From Actinokineospora iranica (GTDB taxonomy: Bacteria > Actinomycetota > Actinomycetes > Mycobacteriales > Pseudonocardiaceae), in NCBI RefSeq assembly GCF_900101685.1, contig NZ_FMZZ01000013.1:1-64000 (forward strand): a DNA stretch of 64,000 nucleotides, given 5' to 3'. The notes under the pieces are model-generated. The model was given only the letters and a program-made list of their open reading frames with translations, made no database searches and was not told where the DNA came from. Position numbers and translations under genes: made by a program. This document shows positions 51,456-61,206 of the stretch, piece by piece. The first letter of the stretch is position 1, and every line of letters begins with the position of its first letter.

Positions 51456-51484
51456 TTGTCTCGAAAGCAATTCGGCGATAGGAT
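51456..51484 (+). promoter_or_regulatory. Predicted promoter of the 51551 gene
   Basis: TTGTCT (51456-51461) and TAGGAT (51479-51484) are 17 bases apart. A small GTCTT/AAGAC hairpin follows at 51486. The spacing to the gene is about 65 bases. Confidence 0.6.
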
Positions 51485-51550
51485 CGTCTTGTAAGACAGA
51501 CCGGGACGCCAAACCTGGTCGACCACAAAGAATCATCAGTGAGGATTCCC

Positions 51551-52489
51551 ATGACTTCTGTCGTGATGACAATTCCGGACGTGCTCGACGAGATCACCGC
51601 CGAGTTGAAGGCCGGCCGCATCCGCCGAGCGCGCGCACTCGGCCGCAAGCTGCTCGACAAGGCCGACCTGCGAGACCTGTGGCTCCTGCGCAAGATCGCG
51701 GACGTCTTGGAACACCGCCCTTACACCGCCGCAGACATTCTTCGGGGCTGGATGGACCGTGCCCCCGAGGACGCGGGCAGGGACTGCGCAATCATCCGCG
51801 CGTGCCTGCCCGAGGACGGCGAGATCAGGCACCGCCCGAGGGGCAAATCCGGCAGCACCCGCCGCTACACCACCAGCACGCCCCGGGCCTCGCGCGTGGT
51901 CACCACGCAGAAGCCCAACGGCCGCAAAGCCCGCCGCACCCGCCGCAAGATGAGGGCGGAGGCAGAAGTCCACAGCTACCAGGCAGAGCGCGCCGGAGTC
52001 GCCGAGGGCGAGCAGATCCCCGACCGCGACGACCGCGCCGCAGAAGAGCAGGTCTACGCGAGCGGTGTGGACTTCGACCGGGCCGCCCTGTACGGCATGG
52101 ACACGCCGTACCTGTGCCTGACCTGCACTATCGGCCGAGGTAGGTACGACCTCGACACCGCCCGCGTCAGGGCCGGACGGGGTGACGACGGCCTGTGCGC
52201 CCAGTGCCGGGAGAACGGCCGCCGGGGCGTCGCGCCCCTGCCCACCGGTCACACCGACACCCACACCAGTCGGGCGCGTTGCTGGTACCTGTTCAACGCA
52301 TGGGCCTGCGAGGGAGACGACGCCGTACGGGCCATCCTCCGGGCGGAGTGGAAGCACGCCCCCAGCCCCGAAGCCCGCGACGCGGTGGTCACGTTCGTCG
52401 CCGCCCACCTTGCCCCCGAACAGGAAGCACCCGCCACCACCGAGGAGCCGGCAGCCGCCGCCCCGCTGGAGCTGGCAGCCGCAGCCTGA
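51551..52489 (+). CDS. Hypothetical protein with zinc-finger-like motif
   Basis: A 312-residue protein. ATG 51551 is preferred because GTGAGGA precedes it. The N-terminal part is helical (DEITAELKAGRIRRARALGR; LEHRPYTAADILRGWMDRAP), with a basic middle (KARRTRRKMRAEAE) and then CLTCTIGRGRYDL and CAQCRENGRRG as a zinc site. The tail is Ala/Glu-rich. It is likely a DNA- or RNA-binding regulator of the transfer region; no known family. Confidence 0.6.
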   Translation: MTSVVMTIPDVLDEITAELKAGRIRRARALGRKLLDKADLRDLWLLRKIADVLEHRPYTAADILRGWMDRAPEDAGRDCAIIRACLPEDGEIRHRPRGKSGSTRRYTTSTPRASRVVTTQKPNGRKARRTRRKMRAEAEVHSYQAERAGVAEGEQIPDRDDRAAEEQVYASGVDFDRAALYGMDTPYLCLTCTIGRGRYDLDTARVRAGRGDDGLCAQCRENGRRGVAPLPTGHTDTHTSRARCWYLFNAWACEGDDAVRAILRAEWKHAPSPEARDAVVTFVAAHLAPEQEAPATTEEPAAAAPLELAAAA

Positions 52490-52517
52490 TCGAACCGGGG
52501 ACGACCACCCCGAACGA

Positions 52518-52555
52518 GAGGTAGAGCCCCCAGGGACCCCTGGGGGCTCTACCTC
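52518..52555 (+). terminator. Strong 17-bp palindrome
   Basis: GAGGTAGAGCCCCCAGG (52518-52534) and its complement (52539-52555) flank a 4-base loop, 28 bases after the preceding stop. The region from here to the relaxase start is otherwise a C/A-rich tract without genes. Confidence 0.7.
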
Positions 52556-52794
52556 GCACGCCACCACCCCAGCCCACCCCCCACGCCACCCGAGCACCCA
52601 CCCGAGCCAACCAACCCCGCCCACCAGCCCCGCCCGCCCTGCCGGGCCGCCCCTCTCCGCTCACCTTCAAAACACACAGCACCTCTTGCATAAGCCATGC
52701 GCGCCGGTCCTGAATCGTTTGAGTGTTCGCCGTAGCCGGTGCCACCGCCCACTTAGCGTGGAACCGGCGGTCGCAAATGGAGGAACGCTGCACG

Positions 52795-55700
52795 GTGATC
52801 ACCGTCCGCAAACTGACCCCCGGCGGGTACGAGTACCTGACCGGGTCGGTGGCGTGCGCGGATCGCGAGCTGGAGCCGGGCGAGTCTTTGGCCGACTACT
52901 ACTTCGGCCACGGCTACCCGCCGGGCGAGTGGCTCGGTCGCGGAGCCGCTGAACTCGGGGTGCACGGACAGGTCAGTGCCGCGCAGATCCAGGCGCTGTT
53001 CGGCGAAGGCAGGCATCCCGACGCCGACCGCATCCAAGCCGAGCTGATCGCCGCCGGGCACAGCGAGAAAGAAGCACTGGAAGCGACCCGGTTGGGGCGC
53101 CGCTTCTACCAGTACAACGCCCTCGATCAGCTGCGCAGCGACGTCATCGCCGCCTACAAGCAGCACAACCTCGACAACGGTCGCCCGCCCGGCGCTCCGA
53201 TCGACGACGACACCCGCGCCGGTCTCCGCCGTGAGGTGCAGGAGCGCGCCTACGCCGACGCGCACGAGGGGCGTGCGCCCTCCGGCGAGGAGTTGACGGC
53301 GTGGCTGGCCGAGCAGAAGCGGGCGCTCAAGTCGGCGACCTCGGGCTACGAGCTGGTGATCGCGCCGACCAAGGGGTTCAGCCTGCTCATGGCGCTGGGC
53401 GACAAGCCCGCCCGCGAGCTGGCGACGAGCATCCACCGCCAGGCCGTGCGGGACACGGTGTCCTACCTGGAGGACAACGTCGCCTACACCCGCCGCGGCG
53501 ACGGCGGCTACACCCAGCACGACACCCGGGGCATCACCGCGGCGGCGTTCGACCACTGGGACTCGCGGGCGGGTGACCCGCACCTGCACACCCATGTGCT
53601 CATCAGCGCGAAGGTCCAAGGCCCGGACGGCAAGTGGACCGCGATCGATGGGCGAACCATCTACGCGGCCACGGTCACCATGAGCGAGTTCTACAACTCC
53701 CGTGTCCGCGACCTTGCCCGGGAGCACGGGGCGTCCTGGACCGAGCGCCCGCACGAGGGCATCGACCTCAAGCGCCCGGTCTGGGAACTCGACGGCGTGC
53801 CGGATGACCTGCTGGCCGGGTTTTCCCGGCGCGCGTCCCAGGTCGAGCAGGAGCGGGCGCGGCAGATCGCCAGGTTCCGCCGCGAGCACGGGCACGAGCC
53901 GTCGCCGAAGGAGGTCCTCGAGATCTCCCGGCGCGCCCAGTACGCCACCCGGTCGGCGAAGCAGCCGCCCAGAACCTTCGTCGAGCACCTGCGGCGCTGG
54001 CGCGGCGAAGCGGAGAAGATGGTCGACCCCGCGATGGTCGCCGAGCTCGGGCGGCGGGTGTTCGGCGCGGAACCCGAACCCGTCGCCGAACTCGACATCC
54101 CGGCGCTCGCCGAGGCCACGGTGGCCGTGGTCTCCGACCACTACGCCCATTTCAACCGCTGGCACCTCGAAGCCGAGGCGCACCGGCAGACCGCGCACCT
54201 GCGCGTCGCCCCCGGCGCCCGGGACGCGGTCATCGGGGACGTGGTGGGCGCGGTCCTGGCCTCCGAGGACCTCATCGCGCTCACCCCGCCCTCGCTCGTC
54301 GACGAGCCCGCCGCGCTACGGCGCAGGTCCGGCGAGTCCGTCTTCGTCGAGCACAACTCCGGCCGCTACACCACCGACCGGACCCTGCGCGAGGAGTCGG
54401 CGCTGGCCGGCTGGGGACAGCTGGGCGACGGCCGCAAGCTCCAACCCGCCACCGTCAACCGGGTGCTGGGCGAAGCCCCCAGGCTCAGCTTCCGGCAACG
54501 GGCCGCAGTCATGACCTTCGCCCTGTCGGGGCGTCGGGTGCAGTTGCTCTACGCCCCGGCGGGCACCGGCAAGACCAGCTCGATGCGGGTATACGCCGAG
54601 GCCGTGCGCGCCGAGGGCGGCCGAGTTTTCGCTTTCGGCCCCAGCGCGCGGGCCGCGCACGAGCTCGCCACGGCCATTGACGCCCGTCCGCACACCCTGC
54701 ACCAAGTCACCACCGCGCAGGCGATCGGCGTGGTGGAGAAAGCATTCCCGTTCCGGCGGGGCGACGTGCTGATCATCGACGAGATCTCGATGGCGGGCAC
54801 CCACACCCTCTACGACGTCGTGCGCTACGCCCTGCAGCGCGGCGCCGACGTCCGCCTCGTCGGCGACGACCGGCAGCTATCCGCCGTGGAGGCCGGGGGC
54901 GCGATCAGATGGTTCGCGCACCTCAACGGGGCGCTGCGCCTGCGCCAAGTCGTCCGATTCCACGACCGCGAGCAGGGCGCGGCCTCGCTCCTCCTGCACG
55001 AGTCGAACCCGGCAGGGCTGGACTACTACTTCGACCGGGGGTGGGTCAGCGAGGGCAGCCGCGAGACGATCCGCGACGCCGCGCACCGGGCATGGCGAGC
55101 GGACCTGGACGGCGGCAGGCAGTCGCTGCTCATCGTCGCGGCCAACGCCGACGTCACCGCCCTCAACCACGAAGCCCGCGCCCTGCGGATCTCGCGCGGC
55201 GACGTGGACGACGGCGTGACGGTCCAGTTGCACGACGGCACCATCGCCGGTCGCGGGGACTGGGTCGTCACCCGCCACAACGACAGACTGCGCACAGTGT
55301 TCGGCGGCAAGGACTTCGTCAAGAACGGCGACACCTGGACCGTGCTCGCGGTGCGCGGCGACGGCGCGCTCAAACTGCGCCACCACGAGCACAAGGGCAC
55401 CCTCGTGCTGCCCGCGGACTACGTCGCCGAGGACGTCGAGCTGGCCTACGCCTCCACGATCAACCGCGTCCAAGGCATGACAAGCCTTGGGTCCGCGCAC
55501 GCCATAGCCACCAAAGGCATCTTCCGCGAGCAGCTCTACACCCTGCTCACCCGCGCGGTCCACGACAACCGCATCTACGTCGAGACCGTCGAGCACACCA
55601 TCGACTCCCACCAGGAAACGCCCCTGGAGCGCACCGCGCGCGGGATGCTGGAGCAGGCGCTGGCGCGCTCGTCGGCCGAGACCTCCGCCAACGAGGAGCT

Positions 55701-57654
55701 GGAAGCGGGCCTGGTGGCCGCGGAGTCCCTGAACACCCTGGTGGGCCGCCACGACTACGTGGCCACCCTGGGTGCCGAGGAGGTCGTCGAAGCCGTCTTG
55801 ACTGATCTCGTCCCCGAGCTACTCGATCAGCCAGCCGCCCCGGCGCTGCGGCAAACCGTGCGCACCGCCGAAGCACTCGGATGGGACGCCGCGCACCTGG
55901 TGGCCAGCGCCCTCGCGGGTCGCCCCCTGGACACCACAAACGCCGACGACCCCGCCGCGGTGCTGCAGTGGCGCATCGAACAGCAGGTGCTCACCGGCAC
56001 CCCTCCCCCGCGCGCTGCCGCGCCCACCCTGGCCGCGGTCAACCGGTGGCGAACCCTCATCGACAACGTCTTCCCCGCCGCCGCGGTCGAGGAGCCCAGC
56101 TGGGAACAGGTCTGGCGGCTGGGCGCAGCCGCGGCCAGTGAGGGGTTGGACGTCGACAGCGCGGTCACCCAGGCCGCGACCTGGCTCGCCCGGCGTCCGT
56201 CCAACGACCCGGTCACCGACCACGACGCCGCCCTGGAGGCGGTGCGCACCGCACTGCAAGCGCAGCGGGATTCCGGGGGCGGGTGGCAACCCGCGGTGCC
56301 CTGGCTCGCCCGGCCGCGCCCCGACCTCGCCGACCAGCCCGAGCTGGTCGACTTCCTGCGCAGGAGCAACGCGGCGATAGCCACCCGCGTGCAGGAGCTG
56401 CGCACCACTACCGCCGTCGAAGAACCCGCCTGGACCGCGAGGCTGGGCCCGCGCCCTGTTGACGACGCCGCGGCGGCGGTCCGCTGGGACACGGCCGTGG
56501 GACTGGCGGCGGCCTACCGCGACACCTACAACATCACCAGCGACGCCCCCTGGTACCCGCTCGGGGACAAGCCCTCCGGAATCGGCCAGCAGGCCCAAGC
56601 CTGGACCGCGCTGATGCGGCAGTGGGCGGCTGGATTCGCGGACGAGCCGGACTCGGACGACCGCGTCGAGGCGGTCAGCGAGCGGGGATTGCTCGACGGC
56701 GTGAACCAGGACGAACTGCTCGCCGCGCTCATCGACGATGCGCCTGCCCAGGGCGCCGACGAGTCGCTGGCAGACCTGGCGCGGCGGTACCACCGCGCCG
56801 TCCGGCACGCCGACGAACAGCACATCGACGCCCACATCACCCGAGTCCTCACCGAGCGGGCGCCGAGCGCACTCGGCCAGAACGCGGAACCCGCGCTGCG
56901 GTGGCTGCTGCACCGCGCCCACAACCAGGGGTGGCCAGTCGAGCAGGTAGTGCCCGACCAGGACAGCCTCGCCACGCTCGCCGGTGCCCGCGACCCGGCC
57001 GCCCTGCTCTACCGGCGGGTCGAAGCCCGCATCCACCGCGCCGCACCACCGCAGGAACCCGAAGCCCTCGACGGCCCCCTGCCGTGGCTGCCCGCCGCGC
57101 TCCCCGGCGCACTCGACCACCAGCCCGACCTGGCCCAGCACCTCGCCGACCTCGCCCATGCCATCACCGAGCAGGCCGCGCGCCTGAGGGAGGAAATCGT
57201 CATCTCTCCACCGGCGTGGGCCGCTGGCCTCGGCCCCCGCCCCACCAACGCCGTCGCCGCGGCCCGATGGACCGACCTCGCCGCAGCCGCCGCCGCGTAC
57301 CGCGCCACCTTCGACATCACCACCGACTCCCCGGACGCGCCGCTCGGCGTTCGTCCCCCGGACGACGGGCCGCGCGCCCGCGCCTGGAAGACCATCACCG
57401 ACCAATGGAGGCCAGTAATGACCACCGCCGATGACAAGTACGCCGCCAACCAAGACCTCATCAACCGCCTACGCGAGAAGGTTCGCACCTCAGCAGAAGA
57501 CCGAGTGGAGGACGCGGAGGCGTTGGCAGACCACTACCGAGCCGAAGCCGACGACCTGCGCAGCGACCTCAACACCACCCGAGAAGCCCACCTGGACGAC
57601 GCCCTCCACGACATCGAAGAACAGCGGGACCTCGGCTCCAGCCTCGGGCACTGA
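52795..57654 (+). CDS. MobF-type conjugative relaxase/helicase (TrwC/TraI-like)
   Basis: A 1619-residue protein. GTG 52795 is chosen because GGAGGAAC precedes it and MobF proteins start ITVRKLTPG-like. The relaxase domain spans residues 1-330, with the metal His triad in DPHLHTHVLI (about residue 262) and candidate catalytic Tyr residues at LADYYFGHGYPPGEW. A RecD-like helicase follows: Walker A APAGTGKTSSM (about 587), Walker B VLIIDEISMAG (about 658), and INRVQGMTS near 890. The last 600 residues are Ala-rich helical repeats of unknown role. It nicks oriT and unwinds the transferred strand. No coupling protein is in the window. Confidence 0.9.
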   Translation: MITVRKLTPGGYEYLTGSVACADRELEPGESLADYYFGHGYPPGEWLGRGAAELGVHGQVSAAQIQALFGEGRHPDADRIQAELIAAGHSEKEALEATRLGRRFYQYNALDQLRSDVIAAYKQHNLDNGRPPGAPIDDDTRAGLRREVQERAYADAHEGRAPSGEELTAWLAEQKRALKSATSGYELVIAPTKGFSLLMALGDKPARELATSIHRQAVRDTVSYLEDNVAYTRRGDGGYTQHDTRGITAAAFDHWDSRAGDPHLHTHVLISAKVQGPDGKWTAIDGRTIYAATVTMSEFYNSRVRDLAREHGASWTERPHEGIDLKRPVWELDGVPDDLLAGFSRRASQVEQERARQIARFRREHGHEPSPKEVLEISRRAQYATRSAKQPPRTFVEHLRRWRGEAEKMVDPAMVAELGRRVFGAEPEPVAELDIPALAEATVAVVSDHYAHFNRWHLEAEAHRQTAHLRVAPGARDAVIGDVVGAVLASEDLIALTPPSLVDEPAALRRRSGESVFVEHNSGRYTTDRTLREESALAGWGQLGDGRKLQPATVNRVLGEAPRLSFRQRAAVMTFALSGRRVQLLYAPAGTGKTSSMRVYAEAVRAEGGRVFAFGPSARAAHELATAIDARPHTLHQVTTAQAIGVVEKAFPFRRGDVLIIDEISMAGTHTLYDVVRYALQRGADVRLVGDDRQLSAVEAGGAIRWFAHLNGALRLRQVVRFHDREQGAASLLLHESNPAGLDYYFDRGWVSEGSRETIRDAAHRAWRADLDGGRQSLLIVAANADVTALNHEARALRISRGDVDDGVTVQLHDGTIAGRGDWVVTRHNDRLRTVFGGKDFVKNGDTWTVLAVRGDGALKLRHHEHKGTLVLPADYVAEDVELAYASTINRVQGMTSLGSAHAIATKGIFREQLYTLLTRAVHDNRIYVETVEHTIDSHQETPLERTARGMLEQALARSSAETSANEELEAGLVAAESLNTLVGRHDYVATLGAEEVVEAVLTDLVPELLDQPAAPALRQTVRTAEALGWDAAHLVASALAGRPLDTTNADDPAAVLQWRIEQQVLTGTPPPRAAAPTLAAVNRWRTLIDNVFPAAAVEEPSWEQVWRLGAAAASEGLDVDSAVTQAATWLARRPSNDPVTDHDAALEAVRTALQAQRDSGGGWQPAVPWLARPRPDLADQPELVDFLRRSNAAIATRVQELRTTTAVEEPAWTARLGPRPVDDAAAAVRWDTAVGLAAAYRDTYNITSDAPWYPLGDKPSGIGQQAQAWTALMRQWAAGFADEPDSDDRVEAVSERGLLDGVNQDELLAALIDDAPAQGADESLADLARRYHRAVRHADEQHIDAHITRVLTERAPSALGQNAEPALRWLLHRAHNQGWPVEQVVPDQDSLATLAGARDPAALLYRRVEARIHRAAPPQEPEALDGPLPWLPAALPGALDHQPDLAQHLADLAHAITEQAARLREEIVISPPAWAAGLGPRPTNAVAAARWTDLAAAAAAYRATFDITTDSPDAPLGVRPPDDGPRARAWKTITDQWRPVMTTADDKYAANQDLINRLREKVRTSAEDRVEDAEALADHYRAEADDLRSDLNTTREAHLDDALHDIEEQRDLGSSLGH

Positions 57655-57723
57655 CACCGGGTGGACACCGCAGCGCGGCACATTCTCGCCGCGGCGGGCC
57701 TGCCCGCCTGAGATCAGCGCTGC

Positions 57724-57879
57724 TTACTCACCGATGGTCGACTCGCGGATGCCGAACTGCTGGTCGAGGTCGTCCACAAGCTGCTTGGCGGCCCACCGCA
57801 CCGCATCGTTGTCGTCATCGACGGCGAACTGCGCCACGCGAGCCCGCGCCCCGGAGTTTGCCGACAGACTGCGGGTCAC
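57724..57879 (-). CDS. Small hypothetical protein (51 aa)
   Basis: A minus-strand frame from a GTG encodes 51 residues ending AAKQLVDDLDQQFGIRESTIGE. The amphipathic helix is plausible for a real protein. The start is weak and the upstream frame is closed by TAG, so it could also be the 3' remnant of a longer gene. Confidence 0.3.
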   Translation of the reverse strand: MTRSLSANSGARARVAQFAVDDDNDAVRWAAKQLVDDLDQQFGIRESTIGE

Positions 57880-57915
57880 GTTCGAGATCGAGTGCTACAG
57901 CGGATTATCCCCCGG

Positions 57916-58200
57916 TCACCGTGCCTTCCTCCGACTCCTCCCCGGCACCGACACAAACCCCGCCACCTCCGCGGGCACACCCCGCGTGAACCGCGCCCTC
58001 GCGAAGCTCGTCCACGGCGACGGCGTCGCGTCGTCCACGCGGCGGGTACTTGGCAATGTGGCCCTGTTGAACTGGGCGTTACCGGTGAAGGCGGCCCCGT
58101 CGAACAAGGCGTCGTCGGTGAAGCTGGCTTTGTTAAACCAGGTGGTGCCGGCGAAGGTGGCCTTGTTGAACCAGGCGTCGCCGGTGAAACTGGCATCACC
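57916..58200 (-). pseudogene. C-terminal remnant of a second pentapeptide-repeat protein
   Basis: The minus strand reads ASFTGDAWFNKATFAGTTWF and FDGAAFTGNAQFNRATLP, and ends with a tail like that of the complete neighbour (TSFARARFTRGVPAEVAGFV against its [20 protein letters not shown]). It has no start and no membrane part; a stop closes the frame just upstream. It looks like a partial tandem duplication. Confidence 0.6.
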
Positions 58201-58279
58201 CGTCGATCATCGCCACCCCCACCCAACCCGTTCCGGCACCCCCAGGAACACCGAACTCGTCACTGTCGAATACGCAGCT

Positions 58280-59698
58280 CTACCGCTTCTCTGCGGCTTC
58301 TCCGGGCCCGTCATCCAGTGCCGACACGAACCGCGTGATCTCTACGGGCGCACCCCGCGCGAACCGCGCCCCATCAAAGCTCGTACACGGCGACGGCGAC
58401 GTGCCGTCCACGTAGCGGGTACCCGGCAACGTGGCCCCGCCGAACCAGACGTCGCTGGTGAAGGTGGCCTTGTTGAACCAGGTATTGCCGGTGAAGGTGG
58501 TCCCGCGGAACTGGGCTGTGTCGGTGAAGGCGGCCCCCTCGAACCAAGCGACGCCGGTGAAGGTGGCCTCGTTGAACCAGGCCGTGCCGCTGAAGGTGGC
58601 CTTCTCGAACCAGGCGCTGGTGAAGGTGGCCTCGCTGAACCACGCTGTGCCGGTGAAGGTGGCCCCGCTGAACCAGGCGGGGCTGGCGAAGATGGCCTCA
58701 CTGAACCCAGCGTCGCCGGTGAACGTGGCCCCGCCGAACCCAGCGTCGCCGGTGAAGGTGGCCTCGTCGAACCGGGCTGTGCCGGTGAAGGTGGCCTCGT
58801 CGAACCAGGCGGGGCTGGTGAAGGTCGCCCCACTGAACACAGTGTCGCCGGTGAACGTGGCCCCGCCGAACCCAGCGTCGTCGGTGAAGGTGGCCCTGCT
58901 GAACTCGGCGTTGCCGGTGAAGGTGGCCCCGGTGAACCGGGCGGTGCGGATGGCGCAGTCAATGAGGTCGAGGTCGATGAGGGTGGCGCCGGTGAGGTCG
59001 AGGTCGACGTCGGGCCAGAAGGTCCGCGCGGAGCGACGGAAGCGGCGCAGTGCCCGGCGGAGTCGATCCGGGATGCGGGACCGCGGTGTCGGGGGGTGGG
59101 GTTGCAGGTGTTGGCGCAGGATGCGTTGGGCGGTGAGCCGGACCTCGCGTTCCTGCCGCCGGTCGTGATCCTCGGTGGTCGACGTCGCGGCCGGGGTGGG
59201 GGTCGGGCGTTGCCAGGCCGGGCGGGCCGGGCGCAACGGGGCACGAAGCCCACCCAGCTTGCGGGCGCCGGGTTTGTCGGGTGGTGGGGTGAACGGGGCG
59301 CGTAGATAGGCGCAGATGACGTCCACGACGGTCTGACGGTGGCCGGGGTTGTCCTGGGCCACCCGCTCCAACGCGTACAGGGCCCCGTGCCGCACCGCGG
59401 CCTTGTCCGAGCCGAGCTGCTCCACGGCCTTGACATACAGCTCGGTCAACCGCCGCTCGGCCGCGTCATGCTCGGTGGACCACTGCCGCCGCCACGCCAA
59501 CACCAGCGTCATCACCGCGCCGGTCCCCGCACCCACGGCCAACGCCGTGCGGATCATCTCCAACCGGCCCGTCGAGGTCTGCACATCCAGCAGCCGCGTC
59601 AACACCAGCACCGCAGCGACGGTGGCCGCCACCACCGGCACCACGATCACCAGCACCGGCCGCCACCAACCCGGACCACCACCCCGCCCACTCACCAT
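58280..59698 (-). CDS. Membrane-anchored pentapeptide-repeat protein
   Basis: A 472-residue protein from ATG 59698. Two N-terminal hydrophobic segments ([20 protein letters not shown] and [20 protein letters not shown]) are followed by a soluble part with [20 protein letters not shown] and YLRAPFTPP, known upstream of pentapeptide repeats in actinobacterial proteins. From about residue 235 on come some 40 A(T/D)F(T/S)G-type pentapeptides, organised at DNA level in roughly 60-base units. Function unknown; such right-handed helices can bind protein or mimic DNA. Confidence 0.8.
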   Translation of the reverse strand: MVSGRGGGPGWWRPVLVIVVPVVAATVAAVLVLTRLLDVQTSTGRLEMIRTALAVGAGTGAVMTLVLAWRRQWSTEHDAAERRLTELYVKAVEQLGSDKAAVRHGALYALERVAQDNPGHRQTVVDVICAYLRAPFTPPPDKPGARKLGGLRAPLRPARPAWQRPTPTPAATSTTEDHDRRQEREVRLTAQRILRQHLQPHPPTPRSRIPDRLRRALRRFRRSARTFWPDVDLDLTGATLIDLDLIDCAIRTARFTGATFTGNAEFSRATFTDDAGFGGATFTGDTVFSGATFTSPAWFDEATFTGTARFDEATFTGDAGFGGATFTGDAGFSEAIFASPAWFSGATFTGTAWFSEATFTSAWFEKATFSGTAWFNEATFTGVAWFEGAAFTDTAQFRGTTFTGNTWFNKATFTSDVWFGGATLPGTRYVDGTSPSPCTSFDGARFARGAPVEITRFVSALDDGPGEAAEKR

Positions 59699-60109
59699 GC
59701 GGTGATCATCCCCGATTCCGCCTCCCCCGCTCCCGCCCAACCCGACTGGGCACTGACGAATACGAGACTCTGTCGATCTCACGGGGATTACGACCAGAAG
59801 TTCCTCCAGCAGCACCAAGTTCGGGCTCGGTTGAGGTGGGAGGGGTGCCAACATCTCCCACCTGATCGCCAGCCGTCCGCAGCCCCGCGTTAGTGGTGGT
59901 GGGTGGCGAGGAGGGTGCGAGCCCCGAGCCCCGGGCCTCGCGCAGCCGCCGCGGACCGCGTTGAGGGTATTGCCGGGTGGTGAACACGTCGCCGACGACC
60001 ACCACGACGACGCCAAGCACGGCGGCGGGTCGAGCACCCGCAGCGCGTTGCAGAGACGGCCAAGCGCTCGCCGCCCGTAGCCACCGATGATGGCCACGCG
60101 GGTGGCGGC
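59699..60109. other. No gene supported
   Basis: This stretch upstream of the pentapeptide-repeat gene holds only interrupted frames. Its right part may be decayed sequence that followed the transposase remnant. Confidence 0.35.
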
Positions 60110-60460
60110 AAGGTAAGTCCCGGCGAGCATCGCGAGGGTGATGTGGGCGTACAGGCTCGATAGCCGGACCTGGTAGTGATCCAGGCTGGCTTCGTTCTTC
60201 ACAGTGTGGAAGCACTCCTCGATCGCCCACTTGGCGCGGCAACCCTGATCAGCTCCGGCACCGGTGTGGCCGCGGGCCTGCGCAGCGATAAACGCCCAGC
60301 TCGGGGTCCTTACCCGGTTCCGGGTCGATCTGGCGGCGAACCAGCAGCCAGTGGCCCCACCCCGGCGGTAGTTCGTCGTCGGTCACGGTGGCGACCAGCG
60401 TGAGGACGGTCCGGTCGTAGAGCCGTTCGCCGCGCACGCCCGGACCGGCCAAGCGTCGCT
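60110..60460 (-). pseudogene. IS701-type transposase remnant
   Basis: Minus-strand pieces in two frames read VATVTDDELPPGWGHWLLVR, RQIDPEPGKDPELGVYRCAG, then KWAIEECFHTVKNEASLDHY and SLYAHITLAMLAGTYLAATR. These are the C-terminal half of IS701/IS4-group DDE transposases, including the Glu in IEECF. At least one frameshift separates the pieces, and the N-terminal half is absent. No terminal repeats were identified. Confidence 0.75.
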
Positions 60461-60603
60461 ACCACGCCCGGTGTCGGTGGTCCCAGCCATACTTGAACCG
60501 AGTGCAGCGAACGTCCACTGACCGTCGCTCTTCCGCGGCACCTGTGGCCTGGGAGGAACCCGCCTGGGATGCATCTCTTGGTCGAGTACGCAGCGGAGGA
60601 GAA

Positions 60604-61206
60604 GTGGCGATAGAGCCAGCAGTTGAGGTGGAGCGAGATGAGTACCTGCTCGCCCAGGTCCGCGAAGCGTTCGGCCGGGTGGTCTACAGCCACAAGACCC
60701 ACGAGAAGCAAGCGGACATCTGCTTCGGACGATACCGGTGGCAGCAGGGTGCGCTGGTCGCTTTCACGGCTGTCAGCACCGGCACGTTCCTCGCGTCCGT
60801 GCTCGGCGTGCTGGGCAACCAGGTCCTGACCAGCCTCGCGACCTCGTTCATCGCTCTCGTCGTCAGTGCGCTGAGCCTCGCTTCCAAGAGCTTCAAGTTC
60901 AGCGAAGAATCTGAGGCCCATCGCGAAATCGCGTCGCGCCTGTGGGACGTACGCGAGTCGTACTTGTCGCTGATCGCCGACCTTATGTCCGGAGCAACGG
61001 TGCCTGCGGATGCTCGTGCGCGCCGCGACGAACTCCAGGAGGCCACGCGTGCGGCTTACGCCGACGCGCCCCGGACCACGTCCAAGGCTTACGGCCGGGC
61101 GCAGGACGGGCTCAAGAACAACGAGGAGCTGACCTTCACCTCCCACGAGATCGACCTGTTCCTCCCAGAGGCGCTCCGTCTCAATGAAGGTGAGGCGGAC
61201 CGATGA
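60604..61206 (+). CDS. SLATT-domain two-TM effector
   Basis: A 200-residue protein. GTG 60604 follows GCGGAGGAGAA. An N-terminal helical part (EAFGRVVYSHKTHEKQADIC) precedes two membrane helices (GALVAFTAVSTGTFLASVLG and LATSFIALVVSALSLASKSF) and a long cytosolic helical tail (EAHREIASRLWDVRESYLSL). This is the SMODS/SLOG-associating 2TM layout, proposed to form pores on nucleotide signalling. It overlaps the CD-NTase gene by 4 bases, a classic pairing in CBASS-like systems. Confidence 0.75.
   Translation: MAIEPAVEVERDEYLLAQVREAFGRVVYSHKTHEKQADICFGRYRWQQGALVAFTAVSTGTFLASVLGVLGNQVLTSLATSFIALVVSALSLASKSFKFSEESEAHREIASRLWDVRESYLSLIADLMSGATVPADARARRDELQEATRAAYADAPRTTSKAYGRAQDGLKNNEELTFTSHEIDLFLPEALRLNEGEADR

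Larger units (their letters stand above)
50783..51550. other. Long control region (possible oriT/origin/partition site)
   Basis: No gene is supported over about 770 bases. It contains several hairpins, an A+T-rich inverted repeat and a good promoter (listed separately), and is much richer in A+T than the backbone between 51190 and 51480. It is the best candidate for a cis-acting replication, partition or transfer site in the window. Confidence 0.5.

Noticed and set aside
58400-58950. About 60-base periodic repeat that could be taken for CRISPR or a minisatellite
   Set aside because: It encodes pentapeptide repeats in frame on the minus strand; there are no spacers between identical repeats.
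57431-59305. Long + strand open frame across the relaxase end and the pentapeptide region
   Set aside because: It runs antisense to the pentapeptide repeats, gives repetitive VALLNQAVPVKVA-type protein, and starts inside the relaxase gene; it is a shadow of high G+C coding DNA.
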